A stretch of DNA of 64,000 nt from Lysobacteraceae bacterium (GTDB lineage: Bacteria; Pseudomonadota; Gammaproteobacteria; Xanthomonadales; Rhodanobacteraceae): positions 43,266-107,265 of the forward strand of contig JAGWNA010000004.1 of the NCBI GenBank assembly GCA_028871555.1, in the 5' to 3' direction. The translations under genes and the position numbers were made by a program. The notes beneath the pieces were generated by a model. That model ran no database searches, was not told where the DNA came from, and saw only the letters and a list, made by a program, of their open reading frames with translations. Positions 25,849 through 39,172 of this stretch are shown one piece after another. Positions within the stretch are counted from its first letter, which is position 1, and the number at the start of each line of letters is the position of its first letter.

Positions 25849-27092
25849 GTCAGGGTTTCCGTTTCGTTGAGTCGGGAATCTTCCGCGCGGCCGGCTGTGC
25901 CCGCGGCAACCTGGCCGACGGCGCGCAGGCGCGGCGCCGCCATCGGCATCGTCAGCATGGTGCTGGCCACCGCCATCAGCAACAGCGCGGTGAAGGTGGC
26001 ACCGGTGATCAGCTGCCGGTCCAGCAGGATATCGACGAAGATGATCATGATCAGCGCCTTGGTCTGCAGCAGCCAGCCGATCAGCGATGCCTCGCCCTTC
26101 GCCCAGCCGAGCCGGCGGCCGGCCAGCTGCGCGCCGGCCAGTTTGCCGCCGACCGCCGCCGCCAGCAGCAGCGCGGCGGCGATGAACACCGCGGCGCCAC
26201 CCACCGACCAGCTGGTGCGCAAGCCGGTGGACAGGAAGAACACCGGCATCACCACGAGCAACACATGCTGGCGCAGCAGATCCATGCGCGGTTGGTCGAA
26301 GCAGCGGCTGTCGGTCGCCGCGCCGGCAAGAAAGGCACCCACCATGAAATGCAGGCCGGCGCGGTCGGCGGCAAAACCGCATGCGGCCAGCCAGACCAGC
26401 GCCACATACCAGCGATCGGCCTCGGCCAGCCGCCGCATCATTCGCCGGAACAGGTACGCCGCCACCGCAAACAGCAACAGGAACAGCAGCTGCCTGCCGA
26501 CGCGTTGCCAGTCGAGCAGGATCACCGCCAGCACGCCCCAGATCGCCACGTCGTCGAGACTGGCATAGCGCAGCACGCGCTGGCCAAGCGGCGCGCGCAG
26601 GATGTCCAGCTTTTCCATCAGCAGGATCAGGATCGGCAGCGCGGTCACCGCGCAGGCCATGCCCACGCCGAGCACGAACTGCCAGGGCGCGGCCGCCGCG
26701 CCGATCCATCCGCCGCGCCACAGCAGCAGGCCGATCGCGGCGCAGCAGCCGAACAGCAACGGCACGCCCAGGGCGAAGCCCGCGGTGATGCCGCATTCGC
26801 GCCGCCGGATCCAGACCTGCTCCAGATCGAGCTCGATCCCGGCGATCCACACGAACAACATCACCGCCCACCAGGCCACGCCGTTGAGCGCCTGGATCAC
26901 CGGCGGGCTGAACACCGTCTCGTAGTAATGCGCAAACGCCGCGCCGAGCAGGCCGGGACCGAGCACGATGCCGGTGAGGATCTGCACCACCACCAGCGGC
27001 GCGTAGTAATCGGTGCGCGCCACGCGCCAGACCAGGTACGGCACGCCGAAGATGATCATCATCGCGATCAGGAAAGTGTCGGTGCCGTTCAT
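25845..27092 (-). CDS. Cation/proton antiporter (CPA2, Kef/NapA-type membrane domain)
   Basis: The 415-residue protein has 12-13 hydrophobic segments and no C-terminal TrkA-N domain. It shows the CPA2 pattern with [15 protein letters not shown] sequence ([10 protein letters not shown]), an Asp pair in the ion path, and [13 protein letters not shown]. It would exchange Na+ or K+ for protons at the inner membrane. The start at 27092 follows GGGGGAGGCA; Met at 27104 is an alternative. It is first in an operon with the second halogenase gene, and its promoter region carries MalR-like operator copy 3. It could substitute for a missing sugar transporter only in a speculative sense; the fold is an antiporter. 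Confidence 0.85.
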   Translation of the reverse strand: MNGTDTFLIAMMIIFGVPYLVWRVARTDYYAPLVVVQILTGIVLGPGLLGAAFAHYYETVFSPPVIQALNGVAWWAVMLFVWIAGIELDLEQVWIRRRECGITAGFALGVPLLFGCCAAIGLLLWRGGWIGAAAAPWQFVLGVGMACAVTALPILILLMEKLDILRAPLGQRVLRYASLDDVAIWGVLAVILLDWQRVGRQLLFLLLFAVAAYLFRRMMRRLAEADRWYVALVWLAACGFAADRAGLHFMVGAFLAGAATDSRCFDQPRMDLLRQHVLLVVMPVFFLSTGLRTSWSVGGAAVFIAAALLLAAAVGGKLAGAQLAGRRLGWAKGEASLIGWLLQTKALIMIIFVDILLDRQLITGATFTALLLMAVASTMLTMPMAAPRLRAVGQVAAGTAGRAEDSRLNETETLT

Positions 27093-27193
27093 TGCCTCCC
27101 CCATCGTGCCGGTGCGGTCATCGTAGCGGATGCGCCGGCGCCGACGCCGGAATCGCCTTGCGCCGCAACACGAAAAACTGCGCCTTTGCCGCA

Positions 27194-27207
27194 TGAATAC
27201 GTATGCA
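27194..27207. promoter_or_regulatory. MalR-like operator, copy 3
   Basis: TGAATACGTATGCA is identical over 14 bases to copy 2 at 18611, and the flanks (AT before, GATA after) also agree. It sits between the divergent antiporter and GH13 genes, about 100 bases from one start and 135 from the other, so it can control both. Confidence 0.6.
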
Positions 27208-27341
27208 GATATCGCCGCGCGACAAGCACGCCGGCCTAACATGGATCAGGCACTGGAGCCACCCGCGCGTCAGCCGCAAAGCGCATGCAAGCCCCGGTGC
27301 CACACCGACAACTCTCCCCCCCGCACCTGCCGGAGTTCCTG

Positions 27342-28937
27342 GTGATCCGATCTGTTCCCGTTGCATCGATCATCCTCAGTGCGGCACTGCTGCTGTCACC
27401 GGCGATGACTCCCGCATCGTTCGCGCGGACCGCGCCGGCAAACGCCGCGGTGACGAACGCCTCGCACCGGCCGGCGTCCTCCGGCGTCTGGTACGAGATC
27501 TTCGTGCGCTCGTTCGACGACAGCGACGGCGACGGCATCGGCGACCTCAACGGCGTCACCGCGAAGCTCGACTATCTGAAGTCGCTGGGCATCAGCGGCA
27601 TCTGGCTGATGCCGATCAACCCCTCGCCCAGCTACCACGGCTACGACGTCACCGACTACGAAGCGATCAACCCGCAGTACGGCAGCATGGCCGATTTCCA
27701 GCGCCTGCTGGCCGCGGCGCACGAGCGCGGCATCAAGGTGATCATCGACCTGGTGATCAACCACACCAGCAGCCGGCACCCCTGGTTCCTCGCCGCGCGC
27801 AATCCGCACGATCCCCACCACGACTGGTACAGCTGGGCCACGCCCGGCACCGACCTGGCCGCCCGCAGCGCGGCCGGCGACAAGGCCTGGCAGGCGCTGC
27901 CGGACGGCCGCCATTACCTGGGCATCTTCTCCCCCGGCATGCCGGACCTGAACTACGACACGCCCGCCGTGCGCGAGGCGATGGTGCAGGTTGGCCGGTT
28001 CTGGATGCGCAAGGGCGTCGACGGCTTCCGGCTCGACGCGGCGCGCCATATCTACCTCAACTTCGCCTCGCAGGAAGGCGACCCCGCGGTACTGCGCGAA
28101 AACCTCGCCTGGTGGCAGCAGTTCATGCGGGGCGTGCGGCAGGTGAACCCGCACGCCTATGTGGTCGGCGAGGTCACCGAGAATACCCCGGCACAGCTGG
28201 CGCCGTGGTTCGGCACGCTCAGTGCGGTGTTCGACTTTCCGCTGGCCACGCGCCTGATCGAGGCTGCAAACAGCGAGAAGGCCGGCGATCTCGGGCCATG
28301 GCTGGAACGGACCGACGCCGCCTTCCGCGCCAGCGCCGGGCGATACGGAGTCGACGCCACGTTCCTGTCCAACCACGACCAGAACCGCGTGATGAGCCAG
28401 CTCGGCGGCAACCCGGCGCACATGCGGATGGCCGCCGCGCTGCTGCTTACCCTGCCCGGCCACCCCTTCGTGTACTACGGCGAGGAGCTCGGCATGCGCG
28501 GCGTCAAGCCCGACCCGGACCTGCGCGAGCCGATGCGCTGGCAGCGCGCCACCGATGCGCCGGGCGAAACGCGCTGGAAGGCGTCGACGGCGAAACAGGG
28601 CGGCGACGTATCCGTCGCCGCCGAGCAGGCGGACCCCGACTCGCTGCTGCATGACTACACGATGCTGATCCACTGGCGCGCGCAGGTCAGTGCGCTGCGC
28701 GACGGCCGCATCCGCGCTGTGCCGATGGCCAGCGGACACCTGCTGGCCTACGAACTCGAGGACGCCGGCAGCCGCGTGCTGGTGGTCCACAACCTTTCGC
28801 ACACGGCGCAGACCATCGCTCTGGGCGACATCCACGGACACCGCTTCGATGCCCTGCTGCTGCAGAGTCGGCCCGGCGTCACGCTGGACCACGGCCGCCT
28901 GCGGATGCCGGCCTACACCACGGCGATCCTGCGTTGA
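27342..28937 (+). CDS. Exported alpha-amylase/oligosaccharide GH13 enzyme
   Basis: The 531-residue protein has a signal peptide (MIRSVPVASIILSAALLLSP, cleavage near ANA-AV). GH13 regions: DYLKSLGISGIWLMPINPSP, nucleophile D232 (DGFRLDAAR), acid/base E277 (VVGEVTE) and D346 (FLSNHDQNR). The GTG start is preceded by GGAG seven bases away. Overall it resembles periplasmic maltodextrin-cleaving amylases or oligo-1,6-glucosidases of TonB loci. It heads a run of glycoside hydrolases (GH31 and two CBM34-GH13) and likely trims imported maltodextrins in the periplasm. Confidence 0.88.
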   Translation: MIRSVPVASIILSAALLLSPAMTPASFARTAPANAAVTNASHRPASSGVWYEIFVRSFDDSDGDGIGDLNGVTAKLDYLKSLGISGIWLMPINPSPSYHGYDVTDYEAINPQYGSMADFQRLLAAAHERGIKVIIDLVINHTSSRHPWFLAARNPHDPHHDWYSWATPGTDLAARSAAGDKAWQALPDGRHYLGIFSPGMPDLNYDTPAVREAMVQVGRFWMRKGVDGFRLDAARHIYLNFASQEGDPAVLRENLAWWQQFMRGVRQVNPHAYVVGEVTENTPAQLAPWFGTLSAVFDFPLATRLIEAANSEKAGDLGPWLERTDAAFRASAGRYGVDATFLSNHDQNRVMSQLGGNPAHMRMAAALLLTLPGHPFVYYGEELGMRGVKPDPDLREPMRWQRATDAPGETRWKASTAKQGGDVSVAAEQADPDSLLHDYTMLIHWRAQVSALRDGRIRAVPMASGHLLAYELEDAGSRVLVVHNLSHTAQTIALGDIHGHRFDALLLQSRPGVTLDHGRLRMPAYTTAILR

Positions 28938-28966
28938 CGCCGCAGCGCGTACAGGAGTTCGATGCG

Positions 28967-31351
28967 ATGACGAAACCCATCCGTCCAGGCAAGTGCGGCC
29001 GGTCGGCAGGTTGGCTGCGGTTTGTGCTGGCGCTCGCCCTGATCGGCGGCGCTGGCGCACTCGACGCCGAGCCGGCGCCGGCGGCCGCGACAGCGCACAT
29101 CGTCGATCACGGCATCGCCATCGGCATGGGCCCGGATGACATCGCCGTCCGCTTCCTCGCACCCGGCATCGTGCACGTCCACTTCGAACCCGATGGCCAC
29201 ACCAGTGCACCGTCGCTGGTGATCGACGGCAAGACTGCGCTCCCCGCATTCGACCGGGTGCATGCCGATGACGGTGCCGGCAACCCGAGTCTTGCGTCCG
29301 ATCGCGCATCGGTTCGCTGGGACAAGCGCACCGGCCGGTTGCTGGTCGAGGATGCGCAGCAGCATCGCCTGTTGCAGGCCGACCTGGCCGCACTGGCGCA
29401 CGGCGAGCTGATCCTGCAGCACGCCAAGCCGGATGCGCTGTACGGCATCGGCGGCTACAACGCGACCGAAGCCGCCACCAGCGGCCTGCTGCGGCAGGGC
29501 ACGCAGGTGGCCGCCGCCGGCGAGCAGGGCCATGCGGGCGCACCGTTCGTTTGGAGCACCAGCGGCTACGGCGTACTGGTCGATACCCTCGGCGCCACGT
29601 TCGCACTGCAGCCGACCACCATCACGGTCAGCGGCACCTCGCGGAAAGATCTCGACTACTACATCCTGATCGGCACGCCCACACAGATCTTCGGCGACGT
29701 GGCGCAGCTCAGCGGCCACTCGCCGCTGTTCCCGAAATGGGCGATGGGCTTCACCAACAGCCAGTGGGGCATCGACGAGAAGGAACTGCTCGACATCGTC
29801 GACACCTACCGCAGCAAGCACATCCCTATCGACAACTTCACCCTCGACTTCGACTGGAAGGCCTGGGGCGAGAACTGGGGCGAGTTCCGCTGGAACACGG
29901 CAAAGTTTCCGGATGGCCCCAGCGGCAAGCTGAAACGCGAGCTCGATGCCCGCGGCATGCACCTCACCGGCATCATGAAGCCGCGCATACATACCGACAC
30001 GGTCGAAGGCCGCTACGCCACCGCGCACGGCTTCTGGTCGTCCGCCAGCAAGGCTGCGCCGGACTACTTCTCGCACAAGCCGGTGCGCGAACTCGACTTC
30101 GACCAGAGCGCGGTGCGCGCGTGGTTCTTCAACGACGCGCTGAAGCACTCGTTCGACACCGGCATCGCCGGCTGGTGGAACGACGAGGCCGACGACATCG
30201 GCAGCGACACCCAGTTCACCAACATGGAGCGTGCGCTGTACGACGGCCAACGCGCGTATTCGCCCGAGCGCGTGTGGTCGATCAACCGCAACTTCTACCT
30301 CGGTGCGCAGCGCTATGCCTACGGCCTGTGGTCGGGCGACATCCCCACCGGTTTCGCCAGCATGGCCGGCCAGCGCCAGCGCATGCTCAGCGCGATCAAC
30401 GTCGGTGCGATGCAGTGGGGCATGGACGGCGGCGGCTTCAAAGGTCATCCCGGCGACGAGAACTACGCGCGCTGGATCGAGTTCGGCGCGTTCACCCCGA
30501 TCTTCCGCGTGCATGGCGTGTTCGGCGAGAAGCGCCAGCCGTGGGTATACGGGCCGGTGGCGGAAAAGGCCGCCACCGCCGCGATACGCCTGCGCTACGC
30601 GCTGATCCCGTACATCTACAGCTACGAATACCGTCGCCATGTCGACGGCGTGGGCCTGGTGCGCCCGCTGCTGTTCGACTGGCCGCACGATCCGAAGCTG
30701 CGCAACGAGATCGGCAGCTGGCTGTTCGGCGATTACCTGCTGGTCTCGCCGGTGGTGCGGCAGGGCCAGCGGGAAAAGTCCATCTACCTGCCCGCCGGCG
30801 AGTGGACCGACTGGTTCAGCGGCAAGCGCTACGCGGGCGGACGGACCATCGTGCACACGACGGACGCGAAGGGCTGGAGCGACATCCCGCTGTACATCCG
30901 TGCCGGCGCGATCATCCCGCTGCAGCCGCCGATGGACTACGTGGGCGAGAAGCCGCTGACCGGGCTGACGGTGGAAGTCTTCCCCGCCGCCCGGCGCAGC
31001 AGCTTCGCCTATTACGACGACGACGGCAGCGACTATGGCTACGAACACGGTGCGTACTTCCTGCAGACACTGACCGTGCAGCGGCACGGCCACACGGTCG
31101 TGTTCGATACCGGCGCCGCCACGGGAAGCTTCAAACCCGCACTGCGGTTCTACCTGCTGCAGATCCACGCGGGAGCCGCCGCTGCCGTCACCGCCGATGG
31201 CAAGGCCATGACCCGGATGGCCGGTCCCGAAGCGTTGCGCGGGAGCAGGGGCGAGGGCTGGGCTACCGGCCGCGACCGCTTCGGCCCGGTCACCTATGTG
31301 CGTATGGCGGCGGCGACGGCAGAACGCATCAGGCTGACCCTGCCGCGGTAG
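28967..31351 (+). CDS. Exported GH31 alpha-glucosidase
   Basis: The 794-residue protein has a signal peptide (residues 1-35), an N-terminal beta-sandwich (to about 240), a TIM barrel and C-terminal beta domains. Probable catalytic residues are D406 (GWWNDEAD) as nucleophile and D458 (LWSGDIP) as acid/base. GH31 members hydrolyse terminal alpha-glucosides, some alpha-xylosides; in this locus removal of alpha-1,4 or alpha-1,6 glucose is most likely. The ATG has AGGAG about ten bases upstream and lies 29 bases after the GH13 stop, consistent with one transcript. Confidence 0.88.
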   Translation: MTKPIRPGKCGRSAGWLRFVLALALIGGAGALDAEPAPAAATAHIVDHGIAIGMGPDDIAVRFLAPGIVHVHFEPDGHTSAPSLVIDGKTALPAFDRVHADDGAGNPSLASDRASVRWDKRTGRLLVEDAQQHRLLQADLAALAHGELILQHAKPDALYGIGGYNATEAATSGLLRQGTQVAAAGEQGHAGAPFVWSTSGYGVLVDTLGATFALQPTTITVSGTSRKDLDYYILIGTPTQIFGDVAQLSGHSPLFPKWAMGFTNSQWGIDEKELLDIVDTYRSKHIPIDNFTLDFDWKAWGENWGEFRWNTAKFPDGPSGKLKRELDARGMHLTGIMKPRIHTDTVEGRYATAHGFWSSASKAAPDYFSHKPVRELDFDQSAVRAWFFNDALKHSFDTGIAGWWNDEADDIGSDTQFTNMERALYDGQRAYSPERVWSINRNFYLGAQRYAYGLWSGDIPTGFASMAGQRQRMLSAINVGAMQWGMDGGGFKGHPGDENYARWIEFGAFTPIFRVHGVFGEKRQPWVYGPVAEKAATAAIRLRYALIPYIYSYEYRRHVDGVGLVRPLLFDWPHDPKLRNEIGSWLFGDYLLVSPVVRQGQREKSIYLPAGEWTDWFSGKRYAGGRTIVHTTDAKGWSDIPLYIRAGAIIPLQPPMDYVGEKPLTGLTVEVFPAARRSSFAYYDDDGSDYGYEHGAYFLQTLTVQRHGHTVVFDTGAATGSFKPALRFYLLQIHAGAAAAVTADGKAMTRMAGPEALRGSRGEGWATGRDRFGPVTYVRMAAATAERIRLTLPR

Positions 31352-31432
31352 TCCGCCATCCAGGTTTTTGCGCGGCGGGGGTTCATGCACGCATGACTCC
31401 GCCATGTTTTTCACCGTAGGGAGGTACGTTGA

Positions 31433-35651
<4,219 letters not shown>

Positions 35652-35672
35652 CCAGACGCAAGATTTCCCCAG

Positions 35673-35746
35673 CGGGAGCAGTTTCAGCCACCACGGACAT
35701 CCTGTCAGCGGCACGACATCGAAGCTGAAGCTGCTCCCGTTTTTTT
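35673..35746 (+). terminator. Long-stem terminator closing the glycan locus
   Basis: CGGGAGCAGTTTCAGC (35673-35688) pairs with GCTGAAGCTGCTCCCG (35724-35739) with one mismatch, around a 35-base loop, followed by seven Ts. Confidence 0.85.
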
Positions 35747-36268
35747 CACCGCCGGCACGGATGGCACCCCATCGATCACCACCGGCTCCACCAGGCAGGC
35801 CGCAGGCGGCCCCGCCGTGGCCAACCACGTTTCGATCCGGACCTTTACGTGAAGGCTCCCGCTCGCGCCGGACGACCTGCCCCGCGCCTGCCCGGCACAA
35901 ACGAACCGGCGGCAATCTCCCCACCGTCCATGCACACGCAGGCCACGCCTGCCGGGACATCCGCCGCTGCCCGCACGTCGCTGCGCGCTTTTAGTAACCG
36001 GCGGCCAGTGATGACCGGCAGGGTCAGCCCGCCAGACCCAGTTGCGCGGGGTTGGGAGCGATCGACAGGATGTCGGTCCTGTTGCAGTTCACGCCGCCGG
36101 TGAAGTTCAGCAGCGAGTGCTCCAGTCGCAGCGGGCAGGTGGTCACCGGAGCGGCACCGCGGGTGCGTGCCGCCCTGATTTCCGTGACACAGGCAATCGA
36201 TCGGCAATCCATTCAGACATATCACTGGACGGCGCAGGCCGACTGTAAGAGACTGGCACATCGAAAAC
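35747..36268. other. Intergenic region upstream of the GH39 gene
   Basis: No convincing gene was found. A 62-codon minus frame at 36024-36212 contains LLNFTGGVNCNRTDILSIAP, which looks protein-like and could be the tail of a lost gene, but no start or family is recognised. The promoter of the GH39 gene should lie near the right end. Confidence 0.4.
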
Positions 36269-36280
36269 GTAAACGTTTAC
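36269..36280. promoter_or_regulatory. LacI-family operator before the GH39 gene
   Basis: GTAAACGTTTAC is a perfect 12-bp palindrome with the central CG typical of LacI/GalR operators, 60 bases before the ATG. It differs from the MalR-like motif, so a different regulator is expected. Confidence 0.6.
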
Positions 36281-36339
36281 ATCGCCATTCTCCGAACGGG
36301 CCGAACCGACCCCGCCCCGCCTGACGACAAGGAATCCCG

Positions 36340-37887
36340 ATGACTCGTCCAACCACGATCCGCCGCCTGCTCCTCGGCATCTTCGCGGTCGCGCTGATCG
36401 CCGGCAATGCGATCGCCGCCGCGCCGGACACGGTGCATCTCCACATCGATGCGCAGGCTCGAGGCACGCCCTTCCCGCACTTCTGGGAACAGATGTTCGG
36501 CTCCGGCCGCGCCTCGCTGGCCCTGCGCGACGACTATCGCAGGGATCTCGATGCGGTGCACCGGGCCACCGGCTTCGGCTACATCCGCTTCCACGGCATC
36601 TTCGACGACGACGTGGGCCTGGTGCGCCGCGGCCCGGACGGTACGATCAGCTACAACTTCTCCTACGTCGACCAGATCTACGACGGTCTGCTGGAGCACC
36701 ACATCAAACCCTTCGTCGAGCTGAGCTTCATGCCGCCGGCACTGAGTGCCGACCCGAAGGCGCTGCAGGAATTCTGGTACCACCCGAACATCGCACCGCC
36801 GAAAAACTACGCCGAATGGGACGCGATGATCGGCGCCTTCGCACGGCACCTGGTGGCTCGCTACGGCATCGATGAAGTGGCCAGCTGGTACTTCGAGGTG
36901 TGGAACGAGCCCAACATCGGCTTCTGGGCCGGCAAGCCCGCGCAGCCCACCTACTTCACCCTGTACGACCACACCGCGCGCGCGCTCAAGGCGGTCAGCC
37001 CGCGCATCCGCGTGGGCGGCCCGTCGACGGCGCAAGGCGCCTGGGCCACCGACTTCCTCGCGCATGCGAAGAAGGACAGCGTGCCGGTGGATTTCGTCAG
37101 CACCCACGTCTACGGCGACGACACCGCCGACAACGTGTTCCACACCAGCGAAAACATCCCGCGCCGCGACATGGTCTGCCGCACGGTGGACAAGGTGCAC
37201 CGGGAAATCGCCGCCTCGCCGTATCCGCACATGCCGCTGGTCTTCAGCGAGTACAACGCCAGCTACGCCAACCTGCCCAACGTCACCGACACCGTGTTCA
37301 TGGGTCCGTGGATGGCCAACACCATCCGCGAATGCGCGGGCAAGGTCGAGATCATGAGCTACTGGTCGTTCTCCGACGTGTTCGAGGAACAGGGCGTGGT
37401 GCGCAACCCGTTCTACGGCGGCTTCGGCCTGATCGCCGCCGACCGCATCGACAAGCCGGCCTTCAACGCATTCGCGCTGCTGCACAAGCTGGGCGACACG
37501 CGGCTCGAGGTCGACTCGGATTCGGCCCTGGCCACCCGGCGCGCCGACGGCACCCTCGTCATGGCGCTGTGGAACTATGCCCCGCCGGTCGGCAAGAGCG
37601 CCAGCTACACGCCAGGGAAACCGCACGGCGCACCGAAGCATTTCCGCATCGACGTGAAGCACCTCGCCCCCGGTGCGCATGCCATCGTGTGGCGGCTCGA
37701 CGAAACCCACGGCAACGCCGTTGCCCTGTTCGACCGGATGGGCCGCCCCGACGCGCCCAGCCGCGAGCAGATCGCCCGGCTGCGCGCCGCCGGCAGGCTG
37801 GCGGCGCCCGGGCAGGTGGCTGTGAGCAAGGGCAAGTTCGAAATCGGCATTCCACCGCAGGGACTGGTGGTGATCGAGCTGCACTGA
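36340..37887 (+). CDS. Exported GH39 glycoside hydrolase (beta-xylosidase-like)
   Basis: The 515-residue protein has a signal peptide (cleavage near AIAAA-PD), a TIM barrel and a C-terminal beta-sandwich. The acid/base E190 (FEVWNEPN) and nucleophile E304 (VFSEYNAS) fit GH39, as do RFHGIFDDD and SYWSFSDVFEE. GH39 enzymes mostly remove xylose from xylooligosaccharides; other beta-linked substrates are known. AAGGA precedes the ATG. The single-gene unit lies between the LacI-type palindrome and the SPFH gene. Confidence 0.9.
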   Translation: MTRPTTIRRLLLGIFAVALIAGNAIAAAPDTVHLHIDAQARGTPFPHFWEQMFGSGRASLALRDDYRRDLDAVHRATGFGYIRFHGIFDDDVGLVRRGPDGTISYNFSYVDQIYDGLLEHHIKPFVELSFMPPALSADPKALQEFWYHPNIAPPKNYAEWDAMIGAFARHLVARYGIDEVASWYFEVWNEPNIGFWAGKPAQPTYFTLYDHTARALKAVSPRIRVGGPSTAQGAWATDFLAHAKKDSVPVDFVSTHVYGDDTADNVFHTSENIPRRDMVCRTVDKVHREIAASPYPHMPLVFSEYNASYANLPNVTDTVFMGPWMANTIRECAGKVEIMSYWSFSDVFEEQGVVRNPFYGGFGLIAADRIDKPAFNAFALLHKLGDTRLEVDSDSALATRRADGTLVMALWNYAPPVGKSASYTPGKPHGAPKHFRIDVKHLAPGAHAIVWRLDETHGNAVALFDRMGRPDAPSREQIARLRAAGRLAAPGQVAVSKGKFEIGIPPQGLVVIELH

Positions 37888-38138
37888 GGGCGGCGGCGCC
37901 GCCATTAGACATGAATGGCCGTGCCCGTACCGCCCGAAACCGGCCCGCCTTGATCCGCATGCACTCTCGCAGCACTGGATCCGGCGGGCACAGCTGCCGT
38001 GTGATGAAAGACGTTTCATGGCAGACTCTGCGCGGGCTGCCGACAGCCATGCTGCCGGCCGATCTGCACGGAAGCCGGCACCACCGGCGATTCAGTGCGC
38101 CATCAACCGTTCGATTATCCGACAAGGGGTCTGCACCC

Positions 38139-39035
38139 ATGCGTCAACCGCTGAACATGCCAGGCTCGTCGCTGCGCCTGATCGTCCCCGCCCTGCTGAT
38201 CATCGCCCTGCTGTCCGGTTCGTTCTTCGTGGTGCCGCCGAACCAGATGGCGGCGATCCGCTGGATGGGCGGCACGGTCACCACCAAGCAGCCGCTGGGC
38301 ACCGGCGTGCACTTCAAGGTGCCCTTCCTGGAGGATGTCGACTACCTGCAGACTTCGCAGTCCACCTACCTGCTGCCCGAACTGTCGGTGTACACGAACG
38401 ACAACCAGGCGGTCGCGATCTCGATCTCGGTCATCTACCAGGTTCCGGCCTCCGCGGTACTGCACCTGCTCTATGACGTGGGCCGCGCCGGCAACACCGA
38501 CATCGACGCCACGATCGTGCCGGTGGTGCGTGATCGCGCGCTGGCCGTATTCGCCAAATACAACACGCTGAACATCTCCGATTCGCGCACCCAGATCACC
38601 GCGCAGATGAAGAAGGAGATCGCCGATGCGCTGGGCCGCCTGTTCGGCATCAACGTGGTCGACGTGCAGCTCACCTCGATCCGCTACTCGCCGGTGTTCG
38701 CCGAGTCGGTCGAGAACGCGGTCAAGGCAAAGGCCCAGGCCGTGCAGGCGCAGAACACCGTGCTGCAGCGCAAGTACGAGGGCGAACAGAAAACCGTCAC
38801 CGCCCAGGCCGAGGCGCAGGCGAAGATCGAGGCCGCCAAGGGCATCGCCGAATCCACCGTGCTGGAAGCGACCGCGCAGGCCAAGGCGATCGCGCTGGTC
38901 GGCCAGGCCATGCAGGCCAACCCGCAATACACGAAGTTCTATGCCATCCAGCACTGGAACGGCATCCTGCCGCAGTACGTCGGCGGCAATGGCGCCGTGC
39001 CTTTCGTGGATATCGGCGGGAAAGGCGGCAAGTAG
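38139..39035 (+). CDS. SPFH/prohibitin-family membrane protein
   Basis: The 298-residue protein has one N-terminal TM segment (about 12-30), a Band-7/SPFH domain (about 30-190) and an Ala/Glu/Lys/Gln-rich helical stretch (about 195-260) that should form a coiled coil. It resembles prohibitin-like proteins more than HflC. Such proteins oligomerise into rings in the inner membrane and affect proteases or membrane microdomains. It has no FtsH or nfeD partner nearby. AAGGGG lies upstream of the ATG. A GC hairpin (39060-39088) without T-run follows. Confidence 0.85.
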   Translation: MRQPLNMPGSSLRLIVPALLIIALLSGSFFVVPPNQMAAIRWMGGTVTTKQPLGTGVHFKVPFLEDVDYLQTSQSTYLLPELSVYTNDNQAVAISISVIYQVPASAVLHLLYDVGRAGNTDIDATIVPVVRDRALAVFAKYNTLNISDSRTQITAQMKKEIADALGRLFGINVVDVQLTSIRYSPVFAESVENAVKAKAQAVQAQNTVLQRKYEGEQKTVTAQAEAQAKIEAAKGIAESTVLEATAQAKAIALVGQAMQANPQYTKFYAIQHWNGILPQYVGGNGAVPFVDIGGKGGK

Positions 39036-39172
39036 AACGCCCCTCGCCGGTTGCCTCCCGGAAGCCGCAAACCTCGGGTCCGGCTTCCCGCCGCCGCTCG
39101 ATCGCCGCACCGATCGCGGTGGTCGAGCGGCCGGCGAACCGGGCTATCGGACATCGGCCATCACGCGGAGCT

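Noticed and set aside
36024..36212. A 62-codon minus frame with LLNFTGGVNCNRTD
   Set aside because: It looks protein-like, but no start, ribosome site or family was found; kept only as a possible lost-gene tail.
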